Source of the DNA: Mytilisepta virgata
Lineage: Eukaryota; Mollusca; Bivalvia; Mytilida; Mytilidae
NCBI GenBank assembly: GCA_028015205.1
Contig: CM051517.1
Coordinates: forward strand, 40,125,135-40,189,134
DNA length: 64,000 bases
Direction of reading: 5' to 3'
Part shown: positions 49,444 to 60,540 of the stretch, piece after piece
How positions within the stretch are numbered: the first letter of the stretch is position 1
Layout of the letters: the number at the start of each line of letters is the position of its first letter
Notes under the pieces: generated by a model
What the model was told of the DNA's origin: nothing
What the model saw: only the letters and a program-made list of their open reading frames with translations
Database searches by the model: none
Made by a program: the position numbers and the translations under genes

Positions 49444-49990
49444 TTAACAGTTTAAACTAGTACTGTTTGACCTTATATTTAAATTAAGTACCGTTCCCTT
49501 TTTTGAAAACTCTTCTCGCCAAAGGCTAACGTGTTGCTTTAACAATAAATCGGTTAAGTGTTTGTATCGAGTAAGACAATGCCTACTCTCCGTTATTCTT
49601 GTGCTGTATTGCGGTTCACTTAAGTGAAAACTGTAGTTATGCTGAAACACCAGTTGTCTGTAAATCTCTTTAGCTAACGCATTTCAGTATAAAAATGAAT
49701 CGGAATACCATTGTCTTTCGTTATAAGTACATTTAGTTTCTTTCGTTTTTATCTTTAACTTATCATTATTACTATCATATAAAAGATTGCAGTCCATAAA
49801 AATTGATAAAGAGGAACTGTCACTTTCCACTGATTGCTCACATCTTGTGCCTTTTTCCCAAGAAGTCGACTTACCTGATAAGTGTCTTCTCAAGATTCGC
49901 CAATAATTTACTACCAAATACGTTACAAAAATTTCTCAGGCTAGAAGGACTTTCATCGTGCACATCGTACTCAAATGATGATACGGTCAT
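49444..49990 (-). CDS. candidate two-exon gene, unrecognised 109-residue protein
   Basis: On the minus strand, exon 1 runs from ATG at 49990 to 49875 and ends at a consensus CAG|GTAAGT donor (38 codons plus 2 bases). Exon 2 runs from 49657 to a TAA at 49446-49444 after a TTTACAG acceptor. The 217-base intron joins them in phase, and the sum is exactly 110 codons including stop. Reading on into the intron hits TAA at the next codon, so splicing is needed. The predicted product begins MTVSSFEYDVHDESPSSL, has no signal peptide or membrane segment, and has a helix-like basic C-terminal half containing RYKHLTDLLLKQHVSLWREEF. I do not recognise a family and assign no function. The main doubt is that the acceptor has a poor pyrimidine tract. 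A longer overlapping reading frame (49684-49917) continues into the intron in another frame and is probably chance. Confidence 0.42.
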
Positions 49991-50216
49991 ATAAAAAAAA
50001 GATTGAAACAAAATAACTCATGTAACCTCAATTGCATAATTTTTTCTATCGTACAAAACAAGCGTTTACGATGTATAAACGTTCCGAGGAAACTATAAAG
50101 ACAGAAAGGGTGTACTCTACTTTCATGAAATGAGTACATTATATAATTTTATTGGTGTAAATAGTTTTATTGAACAAACATAATATGCGATAAATATTCT
50201 TTCAGTGAAGATAAAA

Positions 50217-50342
50217 ATGTCCACTTCTTCGCTTCGATGCATGCAGTTCGTTGTCATTTCCTTTTTGTTGTGCTTTGTGGCCACAATTGTATTTTCAACT
50301 AAATTGAATACTGAGAGCCCAGATTGCACCAGAAAACCGTAG
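50217..50342 (+). CDS. candidate short secreted peptide or signal-peptide exon
   Basis: A 41-codon frame starts 13 bases after a good acceptor (TTCTTTCAG). It begins MSTSSLRCMQFVVISF and continues with a strongly hydrophobic stretch ending near residue 27, which reads as a classical signal peptide. The remaining tail is TKLNTESPDCTRKP and then stop. It may be a complete micropeptide, or the first coding exon of a secreted protein using a donor near its end (the GTAGTT at the stop is a weak donor). It reads away from the 109-residue candidate gene, with 226 bases between the two start codons. No family recognised. Confidence 0.25.
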   Translation: MSTSSLRCMQFVVISFLLCFVATIVFSTKLNTESPDCTRKP

Positions 50343-51089
50343 TTCGAGGAATGGTAACATGTTGCTCTATAATTATACGCATTTTGTTCTGAAAATTTAA
50401 GTTAACAAGATTAAGATTACAAGAGGACTAAATGTTGTTTAGTTTACTAGTGTAAAGAAACTACAAAGTATTATAGCAATGTTTATTCATCCACACGCAT
50501 CAGGTGTCGCATATAAAACCTAAATCGATTCAATATTATTTTTATCCAGGTGTTCAATGGTAGGAGGTCTATGAAACTTCAAATTGTCAAACACCAAAGC
50601 GGCAGATTAATTATTCCTTTGCTTGTGGAATTGCAAATAAAAATTTCATTTAATTTCAAAGTTTTATTTTAGGAAAAAAGTAACTTTATGTTTCAATGTC
50701 TACACTTCCTCTCAATATAAAATTAAATTCTACACATTTTTGATAAATTTAAATCTGTTAATGGATTTATCAAATATTATTATGAAATATTATTTTTTAT
50801 ATCAAAAGTGATGTATATGATAAAAAAAAAAAAAAAAAACAAAACGTTTTGAAGCATTCATTAAAATAGATTCTTTTTAGCGGCATGTATAAATATGCGT
50901 GCATGCACATCAACTCACTCATATTCATATTTCAATAAATTGACATCATCAACAGTGCTAAAGTAAAAACAGATGTAGAAAACATTAACGAAAAATGTCA
51001 ACTAAATTCAAACATGATTAGAAAAATAAAAAGAAATAAATAAATAGGTAATGAAAGACAAGACAGTAATAAAACTGTAAGGAGTCGTA
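50343..51089. other. no feature seen
   Basis: AT-rich with poly-A tracts near 50822-50840 and 51030. Confidence 0.3.
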
Positions 51090-51330
51090 GGACAGAGCTA
51101 CATGTATACGTGAGTTAGATACTCCATAGGAAGCAGAGGCCGCTTACACTTCCGGAGCACGTGAGTCTATCCCCGTTTTTTTTTCGTGGGGTCCATGTTG
51201 TTCATATGTTTTTAGTTTTTAAGTGTAGTGTTTGTATTGTTTTGGTCTTGTCTTCGTTGTTTGTCAGTTATTTTCGATGTTCCCCTCCTTAGAATATCCC
51301 TTTGGTATTTCTTGACTTAACCTACAGATA
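51090..51330 (+). mobile_element. solo 3' tail of an RT retroelement
   Basis: Carries the conserved tail (TTCCGGAGCAC, ATCCCTTTGGTATTTCTTGAC) without RT coding sequence. Closest to the 34611-34840 tail. Confidence 0.7.
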
Positions 51331-51719
51331 AAAGTTTTAGTATCCCTTCTGATGAGATGTTATCGCACTTATGCATGTCAAATTTCCCTTCATATTCAGA
51401 TACACTACAGTTCTGATATAGTGTTACAAAACAAAAAGTAATTGATTTTACTGAATTTTGATTAATATGTCATATCGACGCAATTAACATAATATGATAG
51501 CAGAATAAATGTAAAACTTATTATTTGTAAGACTTCCTGTCAGTCTTTGGAACCTCTAACATCGACTAAACAATTATACATTTCTTCATTTGCATGAAAA
51601 TTGAAAATTTTAAAGTCGTTTTCCTTGTTTCAATCAATGTCATTCATTCGTGAAAGATCGAATATTCTTACACCACAGTTCCAAGATATGGATATCAATG
51701 TAACCAACACAATAGAAAC

Positions 51720-51935
51720 GTATTTCCTACAGCGTTAATTGCTAATAAAATGTTTCCGAACATAGCAAATATTGACAGAAATTGAGAAATAATATCCTGA
51801 AATACCTTTTTACTATTTATTCACAACAAATTGATCAAATGTCTTTTCATGCATATTTTGATTAGCGGCGTACAAGACGGATATGGTATCATGGTGTGAC
51901 AACCAATTTCCATTAAGACAAATCACATATTCGTA
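51720..51935 (+). repeat. diverged dispersed repeat, copy b
   Basis: Counterpart of 42310-42510 in the same orientation; frame not conserved, so not evidence of a gene. Confidence 0.4.
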
Positions 51936-53888
51936 TAAGGAAAAGAAATTAAAACTGCAACTGCAGAAAATAACAATAATTAGCCTAGTGGTATTTTATA
52001 TTAATCGGTAAATATCTCATCAACACTTACCTTAGCTTTAAAATTAAACTGAAACTTGTATTGTTCAAAGCAATATAGAACACCTCAGTTTTCGAAATTA
52101 TTGGTTTTCTTTATTACCTGAATAATGAAAAATTTAACAGATCGATACGTTTACAGATATACTAATATAAATAAGTAAGTAAAAGGCTTATTCAGCTCTA
52201 AGTTTAACAATTATAATGTTACCCAAAAGAACATGGTACATCTACCAACACAAATTTGTAGATATTCTCGAAGCAGATTGACTTGGTGCTTACCGATGGA
52301 CGGGCGAGTCTAATTATAGAACAACTACAAAATAGGTACTTTCTGTTTATTTATTAAACGAAAAGATTCAATTGCTTGCTTACTCAAGGGCTTGTCTTTT
52401 TGACACCAACGTTAGTGCTTGTTTAATTAATAATTTTGGATTGCGCTCACCAATGAACGGATTTGTCTCTATGTCTCCGTATCATTTTTTATGAAAAATT
52501 GATAATTTATTCTAATCTTTTGGGTCAACAATGACACACCAGTTAACTAAAGTCATCCAATAGCCAGATCTTCACACAAAAATTACACAAAACAAAAACA
52601 GAAACAACAGAGAGTAAGGATAGTCCGACTTGGTACAGACTGTTGTATTATCAAAGTATATGCTCTTATACCATTCTCCCAACTTGTCCCCAAAAGTAAA
52701 CAAATAGTGATCAAACCGTTTAGTGCAGTAAAGATCATTGGCCGATTTTTTGGTATTTTATTGTACGATCATCTGACCGATGGAATCGATGACTATAGCT
52801 ATCATGGCCGTAAATTCAAAGTTATATTTAGTATTCTGTCATGTTTTGTGCTTTTGGTTGTTTTTGTGGTATTTGTTTACTCTGGTACATTGTTACCACT
52901 TTGCCTTTACTTTGGATTTCGGTCTTATAGACTTTCCCATACCTCCGCCTGATTTACTGCCTCCTTCAATTTATGGCCTGACTGGTTTTCAGTTTACTAC
53001 GAGCGTTTACTACGAGCATTCCTTAGACAGCCTATCTTTCCCTTCGGTGCTCTTGCGTATTCGTGTAATATGCCTATCTTATCGTTTGAATTGTTATGTA
53101 TGTTCAGCGGCTGTCCTGTCGAATTTGTGATTTTGTACTTATTAGAATTAGAGTGTCTTTATCAGATAATTAATGGTTTCGAACAAATCTATTCACTTTT
53201 TGGGGGGCAAATAAGAGCTTACTATTCACTGCGATTTTGAGTCGATTTTAATACTGAATGATTCCCTCTTTTTGTGATTTTTGGTATCTGCTTATAGCGT
53301 AGGTCAAAACGGTAAAAATTACATTGGGATGCATAAGAACATCACATACGAAAATTATATAATGATAAAAAAATTATCGTATTATCTCCATATAACAAAC
53401 TGCCATATTAATATTATTCTTCTATTTCATATAAATTCACCGGTTCATATGCAAGATAAGAATTATCTCTATAAAAAGATAATAGGAGTATCTCTAATTG
53501 GTGTTATTTGTGCTATACACAATATCGTCTTTTTCTTATATTTTCTAATCATGTTATCTTTCAAGTCGGCTTGAACCGGATATATGCTCAAAAATTGGCT
53601 TTGATATTGAGGCAAACATCAAAGTTATTAAAATAGCAATATTGTATTTAAAAAAGATATCTAATGGACTTAGGAAGCCAGTATGTAAACACAACAAAGT
53701 GTCAATGAGGGCACAAAATATCTATTCTAGGCAAGTAATATATCATTCAACTTTTTTCTAAATATATTTCTTCTTTAATATACTAGGAAATACAGGATAC
53801 GGTGAACAAAATCTTGACACAAAATTTACACATGCGTTCGACAGAAAAAAAAAACCAAGCAACGAAATAACTCGAGTACCGACTCATA
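51936..53888. other. no supported gene
   Basis: A 116-codon plus frame (52780-53130) with a hydrophobic stretch and overlapping frames in the same place suggests a decayed repeat tail. No motif recognised. Confidence 0.3.
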
Positions 53889-53892
53889 TTAA

Positions 53893-54223
53893 GGGAATAC
53901 GATACAGTAGCAGGGGAGATAATGACGTCGCCAAAAGATACACATTGTGACGTCATAGCATCCTTCAAGTAAAACCTTTATATACCATTCTTTAATTTGG
54001 GGTTTTTCTCAAATAGCTTTGCAATAAGCACATGGACACCACCTTTTTTCTTTTGCAAACAGAAGCTCATTACTTAAAGTTAAGTATACTAAAATTTAAA
54101 GAAAAAAATCAGAGGATGAAGGTATGTTTTTTCATACATATTTGAAAGGTATACATAAAAATTGACCATCTTGTAAATTTTCAGCAAAAATTCAGTGGAG
54201 GAACCTTTTTGTATCGTATTCCC
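53893..54223. mobile_element. 331-bp MITE with TTAA duplication
   Basis: Inverted ends GGGAATACGATAC and GTATCGTATTCCC, each flanked by TTAA (53889-53892, 54224-54227). A TTAA target is typical of piggyBac-type elements. Confidence 0.65.
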
Positions 54224-54227
54224 TTAA

Positions 54228-56506
54228 AGTCGAAGTGGAAAATATCTAACCTGAATGCAAGTTCCTATCACTGGTTTGAGCGACATTTTTTACTAAATGC
54301 TGACCATGCCAATATGAATATATCTAGGAAGCACATAATAAATATATCAGTTTCTTGTTATTTCAATGGAACGTTATTATGTTCTTAGTTGTGTTGTAAG
54401 ATGTGATCTTCATGACCTTGTGGCTTATTTTTGAAGAGTTTACCGATAGATGATAATAAAAACGTGTTCAAATGTTTTTGTATTATTTTTTATTATTGGA
54501 CGTGTTGGTTTCTACTGTACACTAAAGTCAATACGTGTCCGTTTCTAATGATCCCCGATCATAAATTTATTCAAAGTGATGTACCAATTGTGTTGCTTAT
54601 GCACACTTTAAAACCAAGACAGTCTAATGGTAATATGGTCCTGGTTTATAATTTTTTTTCAGAACTCTCACATCATCTCAGATAAATTTAGTCTTTCCTG
54701 AAAAATATCTGACATTTGCTTTAGCATAAAATATGTACAATGTCTTTCAATTAAAAGCGAATTCCGTTCAGTTGAATAAATATGTCAGCCGATCTCTTTT
54801 CTAACGGTTTCCGTACAAAATGCTTTATTTCTTCACTTCTCTGTGCATGGCAAACTACATAGGCTGATTAAAACAGTCTGACGCATTTCACAAGAAATTA
54901 GGGTCTCTTAAAATCAGATAACTAAAATAGTATTAGATTCCTTTGACAACCCATATTCTTAATCAAATAGACATTTGAAAAATGATTTTAGCTAGAATGT
55001 TTATGCTCTACCAATTGATATATATTCTTACATCCCGGCTTCGTTTGCTTAATCCCTATTTAATGTCTTCGCTGAAGAGAGAATGAAAACAAATGTGTTT
55101 TAGACCAAATGAAGAGTAAATACATCAGAATCCACATGTTACTTTAGCAAATTACTTCATTGCGCAAAATAGAAGTATCATTCACACATTTCCTTTTTCC
55201 GAGTCATTTAATACCGATCTAATGGTATTTGAATACGCTTTTACTCCCGTGTTGGCGCTATAAAGTTGATGACGAAGATATATTCAATGTATTGGAAAAT
55301 TCTATACACAGATCTCGATAAGCGCATAAACTTTTCCTTTGGTCTTTAAAGGAACAGCAGTTAGGGGTTTTATGTAAGTCTTAAACACTGTAAAACTTTC
55401 AATCTGAGCTTCATTGTCATGTATATATAGATGCATTACTTTCCACTTATTCAATATTTGATCTATTATATTAGGTATGAAATTAGATATACTACTTACT
55501 TTGTATGTACAAGATCTGTAAGTCTTCAGTTCAATTAAACTTACGGAATGTTTAAATGTTAATGCATTTTTCTTGCAAACATATCTATATTCTTCGTCTG
55601 CCTTGTGTATTAGTCTAAATCATATTTTATAGACAGAAATTAATAATAGAACAGGCAACTGAAGAAAATGTTTTAAAATCAAAGAATAACATGGCTTAGT
55701 TAATGCCTCTGCTTTTTAAACCAAATCACCATTTCTCTAATTCTGGGCGCATTTATACATCTCTTGACAAGTTTGATAAATTCTGATATCGCCACACGTT
55801 GGTCAAATGTTCGTGAAAGTCACCAGAGAAAAAGATTCTAAAACTCTTGACGCTTTAATTATGAAATCTATCCACTCTCGATAATTAAATTTCCATTTTA
55901 AACTGCTCGAACAAGCCTAGCAGTTTAAAAATGAAAATCTAATTTCATCGAGTTCTAAATTTCATAATCAACTGGTCATCGTTGTATCTATAATACTAAA
56001 TTTACGAATTAGCCGAATAGGCGGCAAAACGCGTGGTTCAAAATAAACGATGTATGGTTCAGATTATAAAGGTTATTATCGGATTTGACAATCTGCATTT
56101 ATAAATTTTAAACTGCAGTTTTGTTTATGTGCAAATGGAATTTGCATGGACTTTTCCGGTATGAATTCTCCCAACATATCCCTTAGAAGGTTCTCGAATG
56201 CATCATTTTAACACATTGATTTAAATAAACAATTATGCACATATTTTAAATGTATTTTTGTTTGAAATTACGGAAGAAGAATAAAACAAATTAAAAACAT
56301 TCTCCTTCGAATGGGATGTTTCCGCTTCATGTATTCATGATTGTTTTTTCTACCATTATGCAATTTCTCCTAACTATAAACATTATGAACTTTGAAGATT
56401 ATGAAGAAGTAAGGCAAAGTTCAGAGGAATTCCTAACTTAGTTGGTTTTTGGATTGCTCGGATGTTTACTTTGCACAAAGTGATAAAACCAACCATTATC
56501 CATTTT
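54228..56506. other. no supported gene
   Basis: AT-rich single-copy-looking DNA. Short inverted phrases near 55890-55945 (CTGCTCGAACAAGCCTAGCAG) were noted, but nothing was assigned. Confidence 0.3.
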
Positions 56507-58316
56507 TAGCTCACCTGACCCAAAGGGTCAAGTCAGCTTTTCTCATCACTTGGCGTCCGTCGTCCGTCGTCCGTCGTCCGTTAACTTTTACAAAAATCTT
56601 CTCCTCTGAAACTACTGGGCCAAATTGAACCAAACTTGACCACAAGCATCATTAGGATATCTAGTTTAAAAAATGTGTCCGATGACCCCGCCTGTCAACC
56701 AACATGGCCGACATGGCCAAAAATAGAACATAGGGGTAAACTGCAGTTTTTGTCTTATATCTCAAAAACTAAAGCAATTAGAGCAAAACTGACATGGGGT
56801 AAAAATGTTCATCAGGTCAAGATCTACCTGTCATGAAATTTTCAGACGAATCGGTCAACCCTTTGTTGGGTTATTGCCCCTGAATTGTTAATTTTAAGGA
56901 AATTTTGCAGTTTTAGGTTATTATCTTGAATATTATTATAGATAAAGACACATTTTAAACAGCAAAAATGTTCAACAAAGTAAGATCTACAAATAAGTCA
57001 ACATGACCAAAATTGTTGATTGACCCCTTATAGGAGTTTTTGCCCTTTAAAGACGGCATCTAGCGTAAACTTTGCTTTAAAGATCTTTTCCTCTCAAACC
57101 ACTTGGCCAATTGAGACCAGATTTTGGTGGAATGGTCCTTATGTGGCCCCCTTCCAAAAAATTATGTCTGGCATCCCCGACTTCCATGGCTGCTGTTACT
57201 AAAAATAGAAAAAAAGGGGGGGGTGAATTTAAAAAATCTTCTTATATGAAACTACAAGGCCAGTTGGAACCAAAGTTGGCAGTAATGGTTCTTAGGAGGT
57301 TCTCTTTCAGAAATATGTCCAATGACCCGGACTGTTAACCAAGATGGCCGCCACAGCCGAACTTAGTTTAACATAGGGCCCTATGGGAAAAATTCATTGA
57401 AAAATATTCTTGCCTTAAACCACTTGACAAATTGGAACCAGACATGGCAGCAATGGTCCTTAGATGGTCCTCTTAGAGAGGTGTGTCTGATGACCCGGAC
57501 TGTGAACCAATATGGCTGCCACAGCTGAACTTAGTTTAACATAGGGCCCTATAGGAAAATTCATTGAAAAATCTTCTTGTCTGAAACCACTTGACATATT
57601 GGAGCAGGACTTGGTGGCATTGGTCCTTAGGAGGTCCTTTTTCAGAAATGTGTCTGATTTCGTGGACTGTAAACCAAGATGGCCGCCACAGCAGAACTTA
57701 GTTTAACATAGGTCCCTATGGGAAATTCACTCAAAAATTTTCTCGTCTGAAACCACTAAGTCAATTAGAATTAGACTTGGTAGCAATGGGTCCTTGGATG
57801 GTCCTCTTTCAGAATTTTTGTGTGATGACCCAGACTGTCAACCAAGATGGCCGCTACACCCGAACTTAGTTTAACATAGGGCCCTATGGAAAAATTCATT
57901 GAAAAATCTTCTTGTCTGAAACCACTTGACATATTGGAGCCAGACTTGGCAGCATTGGTCCTTAGGAGATCCTCTTTCAGAAATATGTCCGATCACCTGG
58001 ATTGTCAACCAAGATGGCTGCCACACCGAACTTTGTTAAATATTGGACCCTACAGGAAAATTCAGTTAAAAATCTTGTCTGAAACCGCTTAGCCAGTTGG
58101 AACAAGACTTAGCAGAAATGGTCCTTAGATGGTTCTCTTTTAGAAATGTATCCGTTGACCTGGACTAAACCAAGATGACTGCCACAGCTGAAATTAGTTT
58201 AACACAGAATCCTATAGAAAAACCAGCCAAATTGACTGCAACACTTAAATTTTTAGGTCTGCTCAAGGTGAAAAGTTAAGTTCAGGTGAGCGATACAGGC
58301 TCTTGAGAGCCTCTAG
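56507..58316 (+). mobile_element. AGCTCACCTG stem-loop family element, complete, 1.8 kb
   Basis: Opens with a long near-perfect stem-loop (AGCTCACCTGACCC AAA GGGTCAAGTCAGCT, 56508-56539) and CGTCCGT repeats. It then holds about five degenerate units of about 170 bases (AACCAAGATGGCCGCCAC, AACATAGGGCCCTATGG). It closes with the hairpin AGGCTC-TTGA-GAGCCT (58297-58312) directly followed by CTAG (58313-58316). No protein frame. The same family forms the arms at 4857-5545, 6990-8545 and 24014-25050. Confidence 0.7.
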
Positions 58317-58624
58317 TTACATTATTTGTCGTGTGATCTGTCTAAATATATCTCTACCATACAATTCCCTGTAAGCCCTAGATAAAAATATTTTTAACAA
58401 ATGGTCATCTTTATCATTAATGACGAAATTTATCTCGGACATCTTTATAAACGTGGACAGCACACGCAGCCACACACTAAAAATGCTTTTATCGTCTATT
58501 GGATTTATTTGTGAAATTAAGCCTCGCTTGCCCTGCCCATGATGACAATGAACAATTGGAACAATTATTTTCCAAAAATATGCTCTACTTAACTCACGGC
58601 ATCTTTTGAAAAATTCATCCGTCA
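58317..58624 (-). CDS. candidate terminal exon, unrecognised protein
   Basis: A minus-strand open frame of about 100 codons lies between a TTTCCTTAG acceptor (exon start 58624) and a TAA at 58319-58317. The product has balanced, protein-like composition, with TDEFFKRCRELSRAYFWKII, then GQGKRGLISQ and a basic helical C-terminus LSRAYRELYGRDIF. It is unlike the low-complexity shadows around it. No upstream partner exon was found with confidence; a stretch near 58800-58850 has an open frame but a poor donor. The stop codon touches the CTAG end of the element at 56507-58316, so this element may have supplied the stop. It could be a genuine last exon, a relic or chance. Confidence 0.25.
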
Positions 58625-59745
58625 CTAAGGAAATGTTTATTCATATTCTTTTTCATATTTATTCTGAATGAAAAAGGTAATGCATTATGAAATGTGTATT
58701 TAATGAAAGCTTTTCATCAAGTTCCAGTTCAGAATTTATTGTAACATAAACATATTGACAATTTATGTGGTTGTATTTTCGTCATAGATTTTGACTATGA
58801 TGGAACCTTAAGGTCCATTTTGGTAATTCTACGTGGCATACAGTCTACTTCATCAGTGGATACATCTTCGGTAGTAACGAACAACCGTATGACAATTATG
58901 TCACGTTGACCTACATTTCACGCTTCATTGACTTTGGTTAAAGTTTGCATTAATATCCATTTCTGGAATACTAGGCCTAAATTAAAATATTGTTTGTTTG
59001 CTGTCAGCCGACCGACCCAAAAAAATCGCCGTGGCCCAAATAATTTTATTGCCGTTTTTGAAAACATTTTTTTTTTATTCCGGAATTTTGCCGGTTGCGG
59101 TTTAGAATCGAGTGCTGATTTCCGGGTTACATACGGTTTTGATTTCCGGTAGTATATTGAAATGTTTCGAAGGTATACAAGTTTAATATTAATTTACAAA
59201 TAGAACAACACGACACGGAGGTCGACGCATGGAAATTGCATTTATACTAAGCCAGAAAGCACACTACAGAGGGTGATTAAGGATTAAAAGGTGCATATAT
59301 AATAGCAGTGAATATATCTAGCAGAGCACAATAAAGAAAAAAAATAGCAGATATACACATATAAAAGAATATATAAGAGGTGAAGGTTATAGCAAGTGAC
59401 ACATAAATGCATGCATATGCAGAGATAAAAGATGTACGAGGCTCCCTACATTCATACTATTATATAAACATCCAAAATATTTTTCCAGAAAAAAAATAAA
59501 ATAATTTACCTACCTACCTACCCACATAAAAAATTCTGGGTAGGAGAATGGCAAACAAACAATATTTTAATTTAGGCCCTACAGCATATATAGACATGAA
59601 ACTATCAGTTGATACCACCTACTTGACAGGAAAGTTTATGGGAAGCCTGCCACAACATCCACATTGAGTTCCTGTTCCACGAATGCCATGGCCGCAAAAA
59701 CTTTTTAAAGTCAATATGGCCACCACCAAAAAAAATGCTTATTTT

Positions 59746-59773
59746 CCCGCGCTCGCGCGGGTTCAATGTCTAG
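59746..59773 (+). mobile_element. Helitron-type 3' terminus
   Basis: A hairpin with a 7-base stem (CCCGCGC-TC-GCGCGGG, 59746-59761), an 8-base spacer and CTAG (59770-59773) followed by T: the canonical Helitron 3' end. The 5' TC end was not located; the body probably covers much of 59000-59745. Confidence 0.65.
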
Positions 59774-60540
59774 TATATATTATAAACTACTAGTATTTCA
59801 ATATCGCCGTAAAACTATCTTTCCTTAAATGATGTATATTGGCTGAATTTACTGAATTTGAATTAGCTGTAAAATATTTCTAGATCTTCGTTTTCGTTTA
59901 GTAATGAACACATCTGACAAGTAATTTGACAAATATTGCACATCTTAAATTTGGTATTTCTTTCAGTTAGTTTAATTCACATTTGGTCTTGATTTAATCA
60001 TACATGCAAGAAAAGTAACAAAAACACAAAATGCTTTTATCATGATTCATTCATTGCATTGATTTCGTTTGAGTTTTTGTCATCTTTTATCTGCTTAATA
60101 TTCAGATTTTGATATCCTAAATTATCACAGGACCAAATATCGGCAAAATAATACCGAAGAGATAAATGGGGAAAATCACAAAAAAACAGATTACAAACTA
60201 TAACAAAAGAATGAAATGAAAACACATAACTAGTACAAAACAACACAAAAAGTGAAGCACCATCTATATATATATAATGTTTCTAATTGTCGTGTAGTGG
60301 TACATTATTTTTTTATACTTTTAGTAACATCTGTTTTGTCTAAAACCTTTTTAAGCATTTAAAAGTTTAATTTTTTGCACACATTAATCTGCCTTATAAT
60401 CCTTATAAAAAAGAAATTATTATACTTAATCAAATGTTCGTAAATCTGGTTGTGGTTACAGTTGGTGCAACAGGTTAAATCCTTCTTCATAACAATGACA
60501 ATTTGCTAGTAACAAATTTGTTGTTGTACTTTGTTTACTA

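Noticed and set aside
52034..52118. Minus-strand exon between CATTATTCAG and AAG|GTAAGT
   Set aside because: Splice sites look good, but all three frames contain stops. At best it is a non-coding exon, with no other support.
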